Assembly: GCA_910589305.1 (NCBI GenBank)
Contig: CAJUTV010000002.1
Coordinates: 124,001 to 188,000 of the forward strand
Reading direction: 5' to 3'
Length of the DNA stretch: 64,000 nucleotides
Source: an uncultured Lachnospira sp.
GTDB taxonomy: Bacteria > Bacillota > Clostridia > Lachnospirales > Lachnospiraceae
Positions 50,975 to 59,711 of this stretch are shown one piece after another; within the stretch, counting starts at the first letter, position 1; every line of letters begins with the position of its first letter. A model generated the notes under the pieces. The model searched no databases, was not told where the DNA came from, and was given only the letters and a program-made list of their open reading frames with translations. A program made the position numbers and the translations under genes.

Positions 50975-51010
50975 TTTTTTATTATTTAGTAATTTTTTAT
51001 TATTTAATCA
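50975..51010 (+). repeat. 18-nt tandem duplication upstream of rseP
   Basis: ATTTTTTATTATTTAGTA (50975-50992) is followed directly by a copy differing at two positions (50993-51010). It lies in the 190-nt gap between dxr and rseP, where I see no clear promoter or terminator. The unit length matches the tracts before cheY and fliQ, though the sequence is different. Confidence 0.7.
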
Positions 51011-51093
51011 TTGAAAAATGTTTAACAAATAGATATAAATAATATGTTGCACATAAAGATGGAATTTTTAGAAAGGCATGGTTATTAATTTAT

Positions 51094-52440
51094 ATGAATA
51101 TTTTATTAGCAATAGTTATTTTAGGATTGCTTATACTTGTCCATGAATTTGGGCATTTTATTTTAGCAAAAGCAAATGGTGTCGTTGTTTTAGAGTTTGC
51201 TATTGGGTTTGGACCAAAATTGCTGCATTTTAAGAAAAATGATACCGAATACTGCCTGAAGCTGATTCCATTTGGCGGTTATTGTCTTATGCTTGGCAAT
51301 GAGCTTATTGAGGCAGCAAAGGAAGATGAGGACGACGAAGAAGAAAAAGACAGCAAATATAAAAATCTGTTAAAACAGTATGATGAGAGCAGAACATACA
51401 ATAATAAACCTGTTTGGGCAAGAATTGCAATTGAATTGGCAGGTCCATTTTTTAACTTTATACTTGCCTTTGTAGGAGCAATTGTAGTGATTGGCTCTGT
51501 TGGTGTTGACCCTTGCAGAATAGATGTTGTGCAAGAAAATTCTCCCGCATCGGCTGCCGGATTGCAAGTGGGCGATGAAATTGTAAGTATCAATAAGGAT
51601 AAAATGTCTTTTGCAAGAGAATACTTTTTTTATAACAGCTACCATGAAGGCGAGACAATGGATATTGTTTATAAAAGAAATGGTGAAGAATTTAAGACAA
51701 CCGTTACACCAGAATATGTAACCAATTCCTCTTATATGTTGGGCGTTGTGGTAACAAATAATACGCTGATTGACAGTATTGTTGAAAATTCTGCCGCTGC
51801 TGAAGCTGGATTAAAAAAAGGGGATATTGTTGTTTCTCTTGATGGCAAAAAAATTACCAATGAATTGACATTGACTGATATTTTAAAAGAGACAAAAGCA
51901 AAGACAATTGATGTGGTTATTAGTAGAGACGGAGATACACAGACACTTCAAGTTACACCAAAATTAGTAGAAAATTCAGGTTATGTAACAGGAATGTCTT
52001 GTTATGGAAATCGAATCAAAGTAGGACCTGCAGCAACAATAGGCAATGCGTTTAAAGAGGTTGGCTATTGGATAGAGGTTGTTGTAAAAAGTGTAGGAAT
52101 GATGTTTACAGGCAAAGTTGGCGTCAATGACTTGTCAGGACCTGTAGGAATTGTGGATGCAGTCAGTACCGTTGTGGAGGAAAGCAGACAAGATGGGGCT
52201 TGGTATGTATTTTTAAATGTAACCAATTTTATTGTGATGCTCAGTGCCAATCTTGGTGTGATGAATCTATTGCCAATTCCAGGATTAGACGGAGGAAAAT
52301 TACTGTTTCTTATTATAGAAGTCTTAAGAGGAAAACCAATTAAAAAAGAACATGAAGGCGTTGTTCATTTAGTTGGAATGGTGCTGTTAATGATATTGGC
52401 ATTTTATGTGTTTGTAAAAGATATTGTAAATTTATTTTAA
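51094..52440 (+). CDS. rseP: Site-2 intramembrane metalloprotease RseP
   Basis: RseP/RasP cleaves membrane anti-sigma factors and signal-peptide remnants inside the membrane. The 448-residue protein has HEFGH (H17, E18, H21) in the first helix and two PDZ-like segments (about 150-200 and 215-285), the first with SPASAAGLQVGDEIVSI and the second with SAAAEAGLKKGDIVVSL. The third metal ligand lies in LLPIPGLDGGKL. An acidic insert (DEDDEEEKD) sits at about 76-88. AAAGG lies rather far (about 17 nt) from the ATG. Confidence 0.96.
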   Translation: MNILLAIVILGLLILVHEFGHFILAKANGVVVLEFAIGFGPKLLHFKKNDTEYCLKLIPFGGYCLMLGNELIEAAKEDEDDEEEKDSKYKNLLKQYDESRTYNNKPVWARIAIELAGPFFNFILAFVGAIVVIGSVGVDPCRIDVVQENSPASAAGLQVGDEIVSINKDKMSFAREYFFYNSYHEGETMDIVYKRNGEEFKTTVTPEYVTNSSYMLGVVVTNNTLIDSIVENSAAAEAGLKKGDIVVSLDGKKITNELTLTDILKETKAKTIDVVISRDGDTQTLQVTPKLVENSGYVTGMSCYGNRIKVGPAATIGNAFKEVGYWIEVVVKSVGMMFTGKVGVNDLSGPVGIVDAVSTVVEESRQDGAWYVFLNVTNFIVMLSANLGVMNLLPIPGLDGGKLLFLIIEVLRGKPIKKEHEGVVHLVGMVLLMILAFYVFVKDIVNLF

Positions 52441-52451
52441 CTTCATCAAGG

Positions 52452-52499
52452 AAGTCCCCCACTTCAATGCTGCAAAGGCATAAGTGGGGGTGGGGACTT
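52452..52499 (+). terminator. Large GC-rich hairpin after rseP
   Basis: CCCCCACTT (52456-52464) pairs perfectly with AAGTGGGGG (52482-52490). AAGTCCCC (52452-52459) can alternatively pair with GGGGACTT (52492-52499). No T-run follows, so it is either a weak terminator or an RNA-stabilising structure. It also resembles IS200/IS605 subterminal palindromes. No transposase is near. Confidence 0.45.
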
Positions 52500-52510
52500 G
52501 TGTTACGATA

Positions 52511-52567
52511 GTAGCTATGATGTTATAAGCAAGCAGTAAGGCAGATTTGCAAATAGTTGCTTGAGGT
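52511..52567 (+). repeat. Dispersed intergenic repeat, copy 1
   Basis: The core is at 52531-52562, with AAGCA (52531-52535) and TGCTT (52558-52562) able to pair. Including the upstream GTAGC...TTATAA part, it aligns with copy 3 (59422-59472) at 40 of 52 columns. It lies between rseP and ispG. Confidence 0.65.
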
Positions 52568-52653
52568 TCATCACAAAAGTATCCTATTTTTTAAGCGAGA
52601 GTTTAGGAAATTTAATTTGCTTGCTGATTATAAAGAATTGAAAAGGAGAGAAA

Positions 52654-53700
52654 ATGAATACAAAAACAATTCAAATAGGGGATTGTCTTATTGGCGGTGG
52701 AAATCCGATTGCTATTCAGTCTATGACCAATACAAAAACAGAAGATGTCCAAGCTAGTGTTGCACAAATATTGAAGTTGGAAGCTGCTGGCTGTCAGATT
52801 GTGCGTTGTACTGTTCCTAATCAAAAGGCAGCAGATGCTTTAAGTCAAATAAAAAAACAAATCCATATACCGTTAGTAGCAGATATACATTTTGACTATC
52901 GAATGGCAATTGCAGCAATGGAAAATGGGGCTGATAAGATTCGTATTAATCCAGGCAATATTGGAGGAAAAGAAAAAATTGAGGCGGTTATTGCGGTTGC
53001 AAAGGAACGAAATATTCCAATACGTGTTGGTGTCAACAGCGGCTCTTTAGAAAAAGAGCTAATAGAAAAATATCATGGTGTTACTGCCGAAGGTTTGGTA
53101 GAAAGCGCACTTGACAAAGTAAACATCATTGAATCGTTTGGATATGACAATATTGTTATTAGCATAAAGTCTTCCAATGTTATGATGTGTGTAAAAGCAC
53201 ATGAAATAATCGCACAAAAGACCAATTATCCATTGCATGTAGGGATTACGGAATCAGGAACGATTTTTTCAGGAAGCATTAAGTCGGCAATAGGACTTGG
53301 CATTATTTTAAATCAAGGAATTGGTGATACCATAAGAGTATCGTTGACCGATGACCCTGTAAAAGAAGTGGAAGCCGCCAAGATTATATTAAAGACATTA
53401 GGTCTTAGAAAAGGCGGAATTGAAGTGGTTTCCTGCCCTACTTGCGGAAGAACACAAATTGATTTAATTGGTCTTGCAACAAAGGTTGAAGAGATGGCAG
53501 CAGGCTATGATTTGAATTTAAAAGTAGCTGTTATGGGGTGTGTAGTCAATGGACCCGGTGAGGCAAAAGAGGCAGATTTAGGTATTGCTGGAGGAGATGG
53601 CTGCGGCGTTTTAATAAAAAAAGGTGAAGTGATTAGAAAGGTTGATGAGAGTCAATTGCTTGATGCTTTAAAATATGAATTAGAACATTGGAATCAATAA
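52654..53700 (+). CDS. ispG: 4-hydroxy-3-methylbut-2-en-1-yl diphosphate synthase
   Basis: IspG (GcpE) is the iron-sulphur enzyme of the penultimate MEP-pathway step. The 348-residue protein has a TIM-barrel N-domain (PIAIQSMTNTKTEDV, LVADIHFDYRMA, RINPGNIG). The C-terminal [4Fe-4S] domain has cysteines in SCPTCGRT and VMGCVVNGPGE. AAAGGAG lies before ATG. dxr is 1.75 kb upstream, so two MEP genes are grouped with uppS. Confidence 0.97.
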   Translation: MNTKTIQIGDCLIGGGNPIAIQSMTNTKTEDVQASVAQILKLEAAGCQIVRCTVPNQKAADALSQIKKQIHIPLVADIHFDYRMAIAAMENGADKIRINPGNIGGKEKIEAVIAVAKERNIPIRVGVNSGSLEKELIEKYHGVTAEGLVESALDKVNIIESFGYDNIVISIKSSNVMMCVKAHEIIAQKTNYPLHVGITESGTIFSGSIKSAIGLGIILNQGIGDTIRVSLTDDPVKEVEAAKIILKTLGLRKGGIEVVSCPTCGRTQIDLIGLATKVEEMAAGYDLNLKVAVMGCVVNGPGEAKEADLGIAGGDGCGVLIKKGEVIRKVDESQLLDALKYELEHWNQ

Positions 53701-53729
53701 GCAGCAAAGCGGATTGTGAATATATGCTT
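53699..53729 (+). repeat. Dispersed intergenic repeat, copy 2
   Basis: It begins inside the ispG stop codon (TAA, then GCAGCAAAGC) and ends TGCTT at 53725-53729. The 29-nt core matches copy 3 at 24 positions. Its last bases form part of the TTGACA -35 of the proposed polC promoter. Confidence 0.6.
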
Positions 53730-53756
53730 GACAAGTTTCATTTTATTACACAAAAT
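53728..53756 (+). promoter_or_regulatory. Possible promoter for polC
   Basis: A perfect TTGACA (53728-53733) with CAAAAT (53751-53756) after 17 nt. The -10 is weak. It lies between ispG and polC, 66 nt before the ATG. Confidence 0.45.
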
Positions 53757-53821
53757 TGAAGTTTGCAATGGACTTTAAAAATAGTTAGTGTTCAAGGTAA
53801 TAGGTCGATAAAGGTAATAGC

Positions 53822-56800
53822 ATGAATATAAAAAATAAATTTTTTGAAGTGTTTTGGTCTTTAAAAGTGCCTGAAGAATTGTATGTATATATGGAAGATA
53901 CACATGTTGTTCGGGTGTCAAAAACATCTACAAATTCTATGGCAAAGATATATATAGAAAGTGACAGGCTGATTGAAAAGCCTGTCATATATCAAGTTGA
54001 GGATGCACTCAAACGACAAGTATTTAAAATGAAAAATATGGATGTGCGCATCATTGACCGATATCATCTTTCTAAACAATATACCCCAAAGAAGATAATG
54101 GAGTTATATTATAATAGTATACTATTTGAATTGGAAAAATACTGGATGTTACAATATAATGTTTTAAAAACCTCCACCGTTGAATTTCAAGGCGAAGACT
54201 GTCTTGTTATCACGCTGGAGGATGGTTTTATGTCAAGGACATATGCCGATGATTTAAAAGATTATTTTACCAAAGTTTTTTTAAACCGATTTCATATGGA
54301 AATTGATGTTATTTATCAATATGCAGAAAAAGAAGAAAGTCATTATGAAAAAGAAAATAAGTATAAGCTGTCTTTAAGGGTTGCACAGATTGAAAAAAAT
54401 ATCAATATTGCCAAAGAAAATGAGGCAGCAGAAAATAAAAATACAGAAACAAAGCGAAAAAATAATAGCAATACAAGTGTTATCAGCAAAACATCGGTTA
54501 AAAAATCCTCTTTTTATTCGGGAAATACATATAAGGCAGATACCAATGGGTACTATAAAAATGAGTCTTATAAAAGAAAAATATCTAATGACGACGTATT
54601 GTTTGGCAAAGATTTTGATGGCGATATAACACCTATTGAGCAGGTTGATTCTGCAATTGGTGAAATTATTGTTGCTGGTATGGTGCGCAAAGTTGATGAG
54701 CGACCTATCCGAAATGAGCGAACGATATTAATATTTGATGTGACTGATTTTACAGATACCATTACTGTAAAAATGTTTTTAAAAGATGAGCAACTTCCTG
54801 AGGTAAAAGAATATATAAAAAAAGGTGCTTTTTTAAAAATTAAAGGGGCGGCAACGATAGATAAATACGACCAAGAAATATCCATTACAAATGTATGGGG
54901 AATCAGAAAACATTTTGATACAAGAACACAAAGAAATGACCTTGCATTAAATAAACGAGTAGAGCTGCACTGTCATACGAAAATGAGCGATATGGATGGT
55001 GTGTCTTCCGTCTCCGATATTATAAAGCAGGCTATTAAATGGGGACACAAAGGGATTGCGATTACAGACCATGGCATTGTTCAGGCATTTACAGAAGCCT
55101 ATCACACAATTGATAAAATAAAAGGCGATTATAAGAAAAAAGAAAAAGAGCTTGATTTTAAAATTATCTATGGAGTGGAAGCTTATTTAGTAGATGATAC
55201 AATGACTATTGTAACCAATTCACAGGGGCAAAGCCTTGATGATACAGTAGTTGTATTTGATATTGAAACAACAGGATTTTCAGCAGAATTTGACTGTATT
55301 ATTGAGATAGGTGCTGTAAAGATATCAAACGGTCAAATTATAGACCGATTTAGCCGATTTGTTAATCCAAAGATACCCATTCCATTTAGAATTGAAGAAC
55401 TTACAAAAATTAATGATGCGATGGTTCTAAATGAACCGCCTATTGAAGTTGTACTTCCTGAATTTTTAGCATTTTGTGAAAATGCAGTTGTTGTGGCGCA
55501 TAATGCACGGTTTGATACCAGTTTTATTATGAATAAGGCGGCGAATCTTGGAATTGTTTGGAATCCTACAATACTAGATACCGTAATGTTAGGACAGTTT
55601 ATTATACCTAATTTACATAATTATAAATTAGATACGCTTTGTAAACATCTTAAAGTGTCTTTAGAAAACCATCATAGAGCAGTTGATGATGCCGAAGCCA
55701 CAGCACATATTTATTTAAAGATGATGGAGATGTTAAAAGATAGAGATATTGACAATTTAGATACATTAAATAATAAGGGAAAATTAGATGAAAATGCAAT
55801 AAAAAAGCTGCATCAATATCATTGTATTATATTGGCATCGAGCGAGATGGGACGAATTAACTTATATAAACTAATTTCTGCATCGCATTTGCAGTATTTT
55901 AGTCGTTTTCCTAAAATACCAAAAAGTCTTGTGAATAAGTATCGTGAAGGGCTTATTGTGGGGAGTGCTTGTGAGGCAGGCGAGTTGTTTCAAGCACTCT
56001 TAAATGGTCGTTCAGAAGCCGAAATTGTAAGGATAGCCGATTTTTATGATTATCTTGAAATACAGCCGCTTGGAAATAATCGATTTATGATAGATAAAGA
56101 GGATTGTTATGTAAAAGATGAAGAAGATTTGCGAAATCTAAATCGACGAATTATTGAACTTGGCGATAAGTTAAAAAAGCCAGTAGTGGCGACCTGTGAT
56201 GTCCATTTTTTAAATCCCGAAGATGAAATTTACCGCAGGATTATTATGGCAGGTAAAGGTTTTGCCGATGCAGATAATCAAGCTCCGTTATATCTTCACA
56301 CAACAGAAGAGATGCTCCACGAATTTGATTATCTTGGAAGTGATAAGGCATATGAGATTGTTGTGACAAACACCAATAAAATTCTTAATATGTGTGAAAA
56401 TATTATTCCTGTCCGACCAGATAAACGACCTCCAGTCATTGAAAATTCAGACCAGATGCTGCGAAAAATATGTAATGACAGAGCGCATGAACTGTATGGA
56501 AATCCATTGCCAGATATCGTAAGAGAACGTTTGGACAGAGAGCTTAATTCTATTATTAGCAATGGGTATTCGGTGATGTATATTATTGCACAAAAATTAG
56601 TGTGGAAATCCAATGATGACGGCTATCTGGTAGGTTCAAGGGGGTCTGTCGGCTCGTCGTTTGCTGCGACAATGGCGGGAATTACAGAAGTAAATCCATT
56701 AAGTCCGCACTATTTATGTCCCAATTGTTTTTACAATGAATTTGATTCGGAAGAAGTAAAACAATTTTCTGGCGGTGCAGGGTGTGATATGCCCGATAAA

Positions 56801-58342
56801 AATTGTCCGAAATGTGGACATAAATTAAATAAATTAGGTTTTGATATACCGTTTGAGACCTTTTTAGGTTTTAAGGGAAATAAAGAACCAGATATTGATT
56901 TAAATTTTTCCAATGAATATCAAAGTAAAGCACATACTTTTACAGAGGTTATATTTGGAAAAGGACAGACCTTTAAGGCAGGAACTATTGGCACGGTGGC
57001 AGATAAGACGGCATATGGATATGTGAAAAAATATTTTGAAGAAAAATCAGAGCGGGAAGGAAGGGCGATTGTTAAGCGAAAATGTGAGATAGAGCGTATC
57101 TCAGAAGGATGTATTGATATAAGAAGAACGACAGGACAGCATCCGGGCGGAATTGTTGTACTGCCAATTGGAGATGAAATCAATTCCTTTACACCTGTGC
57201 AGCATCCTGCTAATGATATGACAACACCTATTATCACGACACATTTTGATTATCATAGCATTGACCACAACCTTTTAAAATTGGATATATTAGGACATCT
57301 TGACCCGACGATGATTCGTATGCTTCAAGATTTGACAGGGGTTGACCCGCTTGATATTCCACTGGATTCAAAAGAAGTCATGTCTTTATTTCAATCAACC
57401 AAAGCACTAAAAATTAAACCAGAAGATATTGGCGGCTGTCAGCTTGGCGCATTGGGAATACCCGAATTTGGCACAGATTTTGCCATGCAGATGCTTATGG
57501 ATACAAAACCGAAATATTTTTCGGATTTAGTAAGAATTGCAGGGCTTTCACATGGCACCGATGTATGGCTTGGCAATGCACAGACCTTGTTAAAAGAAGG
57601 AAAAGCGACGATTTCGACAGCAATATGCACAAGAGACGATATTATGATATATCTGATACAAAAAGGCATTGAGAGTGAGACTGCATTTACCATTATGGAG
57701 AAAGTGCGTAAAGGAAAAGGGTTGAGTCCAGAACAAGAAGAGATTATGCGAAAGCATGATGTGCCAGACTGGTATATCTGGTCTTGTAAAAAAATTAAAT
57801 ATATGTTTCCAAAAGCACATGCAGCAGCTTATGTTATGATGGCATGGCGTGTTGCATACTGTAAAGTTTTTTATCCGTTAGCTTATTATTGTGCATACTA
57901 CAGCATACGAGCGAATAACTTTGATTATGAAAAGATGACGATGGGCAGGGATAGACTGGATTATTTTATTGATTTATATAAGAAAAAGGCAGATGACGGA
58001 AGCATTACAGCCGCTGAGGAAGGCGAACTGAAAGATATGCGAATTGTCCAAGAAATGTATGCAAGAGGCTTTGCGTTTATGCCAATTGACATTTACAAGG
58101 CAAAAGCAAGAAATTTTCAAATTATAGATGGAAAGATAATGCCATCTTTTAAAGTGATTGATAAAGTAGGTGAAGTTGCAGGAGAAGGTATCGAGATTGC
58201 AGCAAGGGATGGAACGTTTTTATCAAAAGATGATTTGCGCCAGCGTGCCAAAGTTGGTCAGACCGTTATTGACAAACTTAGCGATTTAGGTATACTGGGA
58301 AAGATGGCAGAAAGCAATCAGTTGTCACTGTTTGATTTTTGA
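53822..58342 (+). CDS. polC: DNA polymerase III subunit alpha, PolC type
   Basis: PolC is the main replicative polymerase of low-GC Gram-positives. The 1506-residue protein has an N-terminal domain, an OB-fold domain (about 280-370), and a PHP domain (HCHTKMSDMDG onward). Within the PHP domain lies a DEDD 3'-5' exonuclease with VFDIETTGF, VAHNARFDTSF and HHRAVDDAEAT. The polymerase core includes GSRGSVGSSF and PDIDLNF. A CPNC...CPKCG cysteine cluster is kept. The protein ends QLSLFDF, a beta-clamp binding motif. It is slightly longer than the B. subtilis enzyme (about 1437), mainly through a Lys/Asn-rich stretch near 195-250. Confidence 0.98.
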   Translation: MNIKNKFFEVFWSLKVPEELYVYMEDTHVVRVSKTSTNSMAKIYIESDRLIEKPVIYQVEDALKRQVFKMKNMDVRIIDRYHLSKQYTPKKIMELYYNSILFELEKYWMLQYNVLKTSTVEFQGEDCLVITLEDGFMSRTYADDLKDYFTKVFLNRFHMEIDVIYQYAEKEESHYEKENKYKLSLRVAQIEKNINIAKENEAAENKNTETKRKNNSNTSVISKTSVKKSSFYSGNTYKADTNGYYKNESYKRKISNDDVLFGKDFDGDITPIEQVDSAIGEIIVAGMVRKVDERPIRNERTILIFDVTDFTDTITVKMFLKDEQLPEVKEYIKKGAFLKIKGAATIDKYDQEISITNVWGIRKHFDTRTQRNDLALNKRVELHCHTKMSDMDGVSSVSDIIKQAIKWGHKGIAITDHGIVQAFTEAYHTIDKIKGDYKKKEKELDFKIIYGVEAYLVDDTMTIVTNSQGQSLDDTVVVFDIETTGFSAEFDCIIEIGAVKISNGQIIDRFSRFVNPKIPIPFRIEELTKINDAMVLNEPPIEVVLPEFLAFCENAVVVAHNARFDTSFIMNKAANLGIVWNPTILDTVMLGQFIIPNLHNYKLDTLCKHLKVSLENHHRAVDDAEATAHIYLKMMEMLKDRDIDNLDTLNNKGKLDENAIKKLHQYHCIILASSEMGRINLYKLISASHLQYFSRFPKIPKSLVNKYREGLIVGSACEAGELFQALLNGRSEAEIVRIADFYDYLEIQPLGNNRFMIDKEDCYVKDEEDLRNLNRRIIELGDKLKKPVVATCDVHFLNPEDEIYRRIIMAGKGFADADNQAPLYLHTTEEMLHEFDYLGSDKAYEIVVTNTNKILNMCENIIPVRPDKRPPVIENSDQMLRKICNDRAHELYGNPLPDIVRERLDRELNSIISNGYSVMYIIAQKLVWKSNDDGYLVGSRGSVGSSFAATMAGITEVNPLSPHYLCPNCFYNEFDSEEVKQFSGGAGCDMPDKNCPKCGHKLNKLGFDIPFETFLGFKGNKEPDIDLNFSNEYQSKAHTFTEVIFGKGQTFKAGTIGTVADKTAYGYVKKYFEEKSEREGRAIVKRKCEIERISEGCIDIRRTTGQHPGGIVVLPIGDEINSFTPVQHPANDMTTPIITTHFDYHSIDHNLLKLDILGHLDPTMIRMLQDLTGVDPLDIPLDSKEVMSLFQSTKALKIKPEDIGGCQLGALGIPEFGTDFAMQMLMDTKPKYFSDLVRIAGLSHGTDVWLGNAQTLLKEGKATISTAICTRDDIMIYLIQKGIESETAFTIMEKVRKGKGLSPEQEEIMRKHDVPDWYIWSCKKIKYMFPKAHAAAYVMMAWRVAYCKVFYPLAYYCAYYSIRANNFDYEKMTMGRDRLDYFIDLYKKKADDGSITAAEEGELKDMRIVQEMYARGFAFMPIDIYKAKARNFQIIDGKIMPSFKVIDKVGEVAGEGIEIAARDGTFLSKDDLRQRAKVGQTVIDKLSDLGILGKMAESNQLSLFDF

Positions 58343-58480
58343 AAATTTTGTCAAGAAAAAAATTTACAAATTAATTTATTTACAAGATAAATAAGGTTAA
58401 GTTATTAGATTGATACTTGTGTATAAAGCTAGTAAACTGTTGATTAAATGAGCAGATTATGGAAAGGAATAATAATTTTT

Positions 58481-59356
58481 ATGAAATTAATAATCACAAT
58501 GATACAAGGGTTTTGCATGGCACTAGCCGATAGTGTTCCAGGTGTTTCTGGCGGAACAATAGCATTTATTATGGGATTTTATGATAAATTTATTGGTTCG
58601 ATTCACGATATTGCTTTTAAGAAAGGGGAGGACAGAAAAAATGCACTCTATTTTCTAATTAAGCTAGGATTAGGGTGGATTGTTGGCATGGCGTTGGCTG
58701 CATTGGTATTATCGTCTCTGTTTGAAAGTCATATCTATGTGGTTAGTTCCTTATTTATTGGGTTTATTGCAGGAGCGGTTCCATTGATTGTAAAAGAGGA
58801 AAAAGAAAGCTGCAAAGATGTTGGAAAAGGTATTTTATTTGCCATATTAGGAATTGTGTTTGTTGTTGGGTTGACATGGCTTAATGGAAGGATTGAAGCG
58901 ACTTCAGATTTAGCTGTTTTTTCTGTTGGCTTGGGTGTAAAATTATTTTTTATTGGCATGTTTGCTATCTCTGCAATGTTTCTTCCAGGAATATCAGGTT
59001 CTACATTACTTTTAGTATTTGGTGTGTATATGCCGATTATGGCTGCTATCAAAGAAATATTACATTTTAATTTGGCGTATTTCCCAGCGTTGTTTGTATT
59101 TGGACTGGGCATAATATTTGGTGCGTTAACCGTTGTTAAAGTGATTAAAGTGTGTCTTGACAAGTTTCGTACACAGACCGTATATATGATTTTGGGTATG
59201 ATGTTAGGTTCGTTTTATGCTATTGTTATGGGACCTACAACTTTAAAAAATGCTATGCCTGCAATGCGTTTTGATACATTTCATATTATTGCATGTATCG
59301 CAGGTTTAGCGTTGGTGTTAGGAATGCAGTTTGTAAAGAGCAAGGGAGAAGATTAA
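58481..59356 (+). CDS. DUF368 polyprenyl-phosphate transporter (PopT family)
   Basis: The 291-residue membrane protein of the DUF368 family has about eight hydrophobic segments. It carries two inverted-repeat-like signatures: MALADSVPGVSGGTIAFIMGFYDKFI near the N-terminus and MFLPGISGSTLLLVFGVYMPI in the second half. DUF368 proteins (PopT) have been shown to return undecaprenyl phosphate to the inner leaflet. I prefer ATG 58481, with AAAGGA upstream; ATG 58448 in frame has no ribosome binding site. It is placed between isoprenoid genes and an exopolysaccharide cluster, which suits that role. Confidence 0.85.
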   Translation: MKLIITMIQGFCMALADSVPGVSGGTIAFIMGFYDKFIGSIHDIAFKKGEDRKNALYFLIKLGLGWIVGMALAALVLSSLFESHIYVVSSLFIGFIAGAVPLIVKEEKESCKDVGKGILFAILGIVFVVGLTWLNGRIEATSDLAVFSVGLGVKLFFIGMFAISAMFLPGISGSTLLLVFGVYMPIMAAIKEILHFNLAYFPALFVFGLGIIFGALTVVKVIKVCLDKFRTQTVYMILGMMLGSFYAIVMGPTTLKNAMPAMRFDTFHIIACIAGLALVLGMQFVKSKGED

Positions 59357-59421
59357 TTTCATTTCATCAGGAAATTTTATCTTTTTAAGTGAGCGCTTGT
59401 CTTGTTAAATAATGCTATAAA

Positions 59422-59478
59422 GTAGCACTGCAATTATAAACAGGCAGTAAAGCTGATTGCAAATATCTGCTTAATTAG
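59422..59478 (+). repeat. Dispersed intergenic repeat, copy 3
   Basis: GTAGC, TTATAA and the core GCAGTAAAGC...TGCTT (59441-59472). GCAG (59444-59447) and CTGC (59467-59470) can pair. It lies in the 355-nt gap between the DUF368 gene and the first eps gene. Confidence 0.65.
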
Positions 59479-59575
59479 CAGAGGCTATGTAAGTAAGCGT
59501 GTAAAATTGTGCTAATTTAGGGAAAGTTATTGATTAAAGTAAAAACTTGTGTTAATATGCTTTGAGAGTTGTTGA

Positions 59576-59629
59576 AACTGTGTATTGCTGCATGATGATA
59601 ATGTGGAATACGCAGTTTTAACATATTTT
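59576..59629 (+). terminator. Terminator-like hairpin before the eps cluster
   Basis: AACTGTGTATT (59576-59586) pairs with AATACGCAGTT (59607-59617), one G-U pair, with a T-rich tail (TTAACATATTTT). It would end transcription coming from the DUF368 gene, or act as an attenuator in an eps leader. Confidence 0.55.
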
Positions 59630-59640
59630 AACAATTAAAT

Positions 59641-59669
59641 TTGTTATTAAAAAAGTAGTAGAATATCTA
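59641..59669 (+). promoter_or_regulatory. Possible promoter of the exopolysaccharide cluster
   Basis: TTGTTA (59641-59646) and TATCTA (59664-59669) with a 17-nt spacer, about 43 nt before the first glycosyltransferase ATG and just after a terminator-like hairpin. The match is moderate. Confidence 0.35.
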
Positions 59670-59711
59670 AATGTTTACCTTAAAGATTGAGTAAGCAAAG
59701 GGAAGGTGTAA

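Noticed and set aside
58343..58480. Possible further TTGTCAAG-type tandem tract between polC and the DUF368 gene
   Set aside because: Only the first unit (58348) is clear; spacing of the next ones is irregular (about 15-16 nt) and matches are weak.
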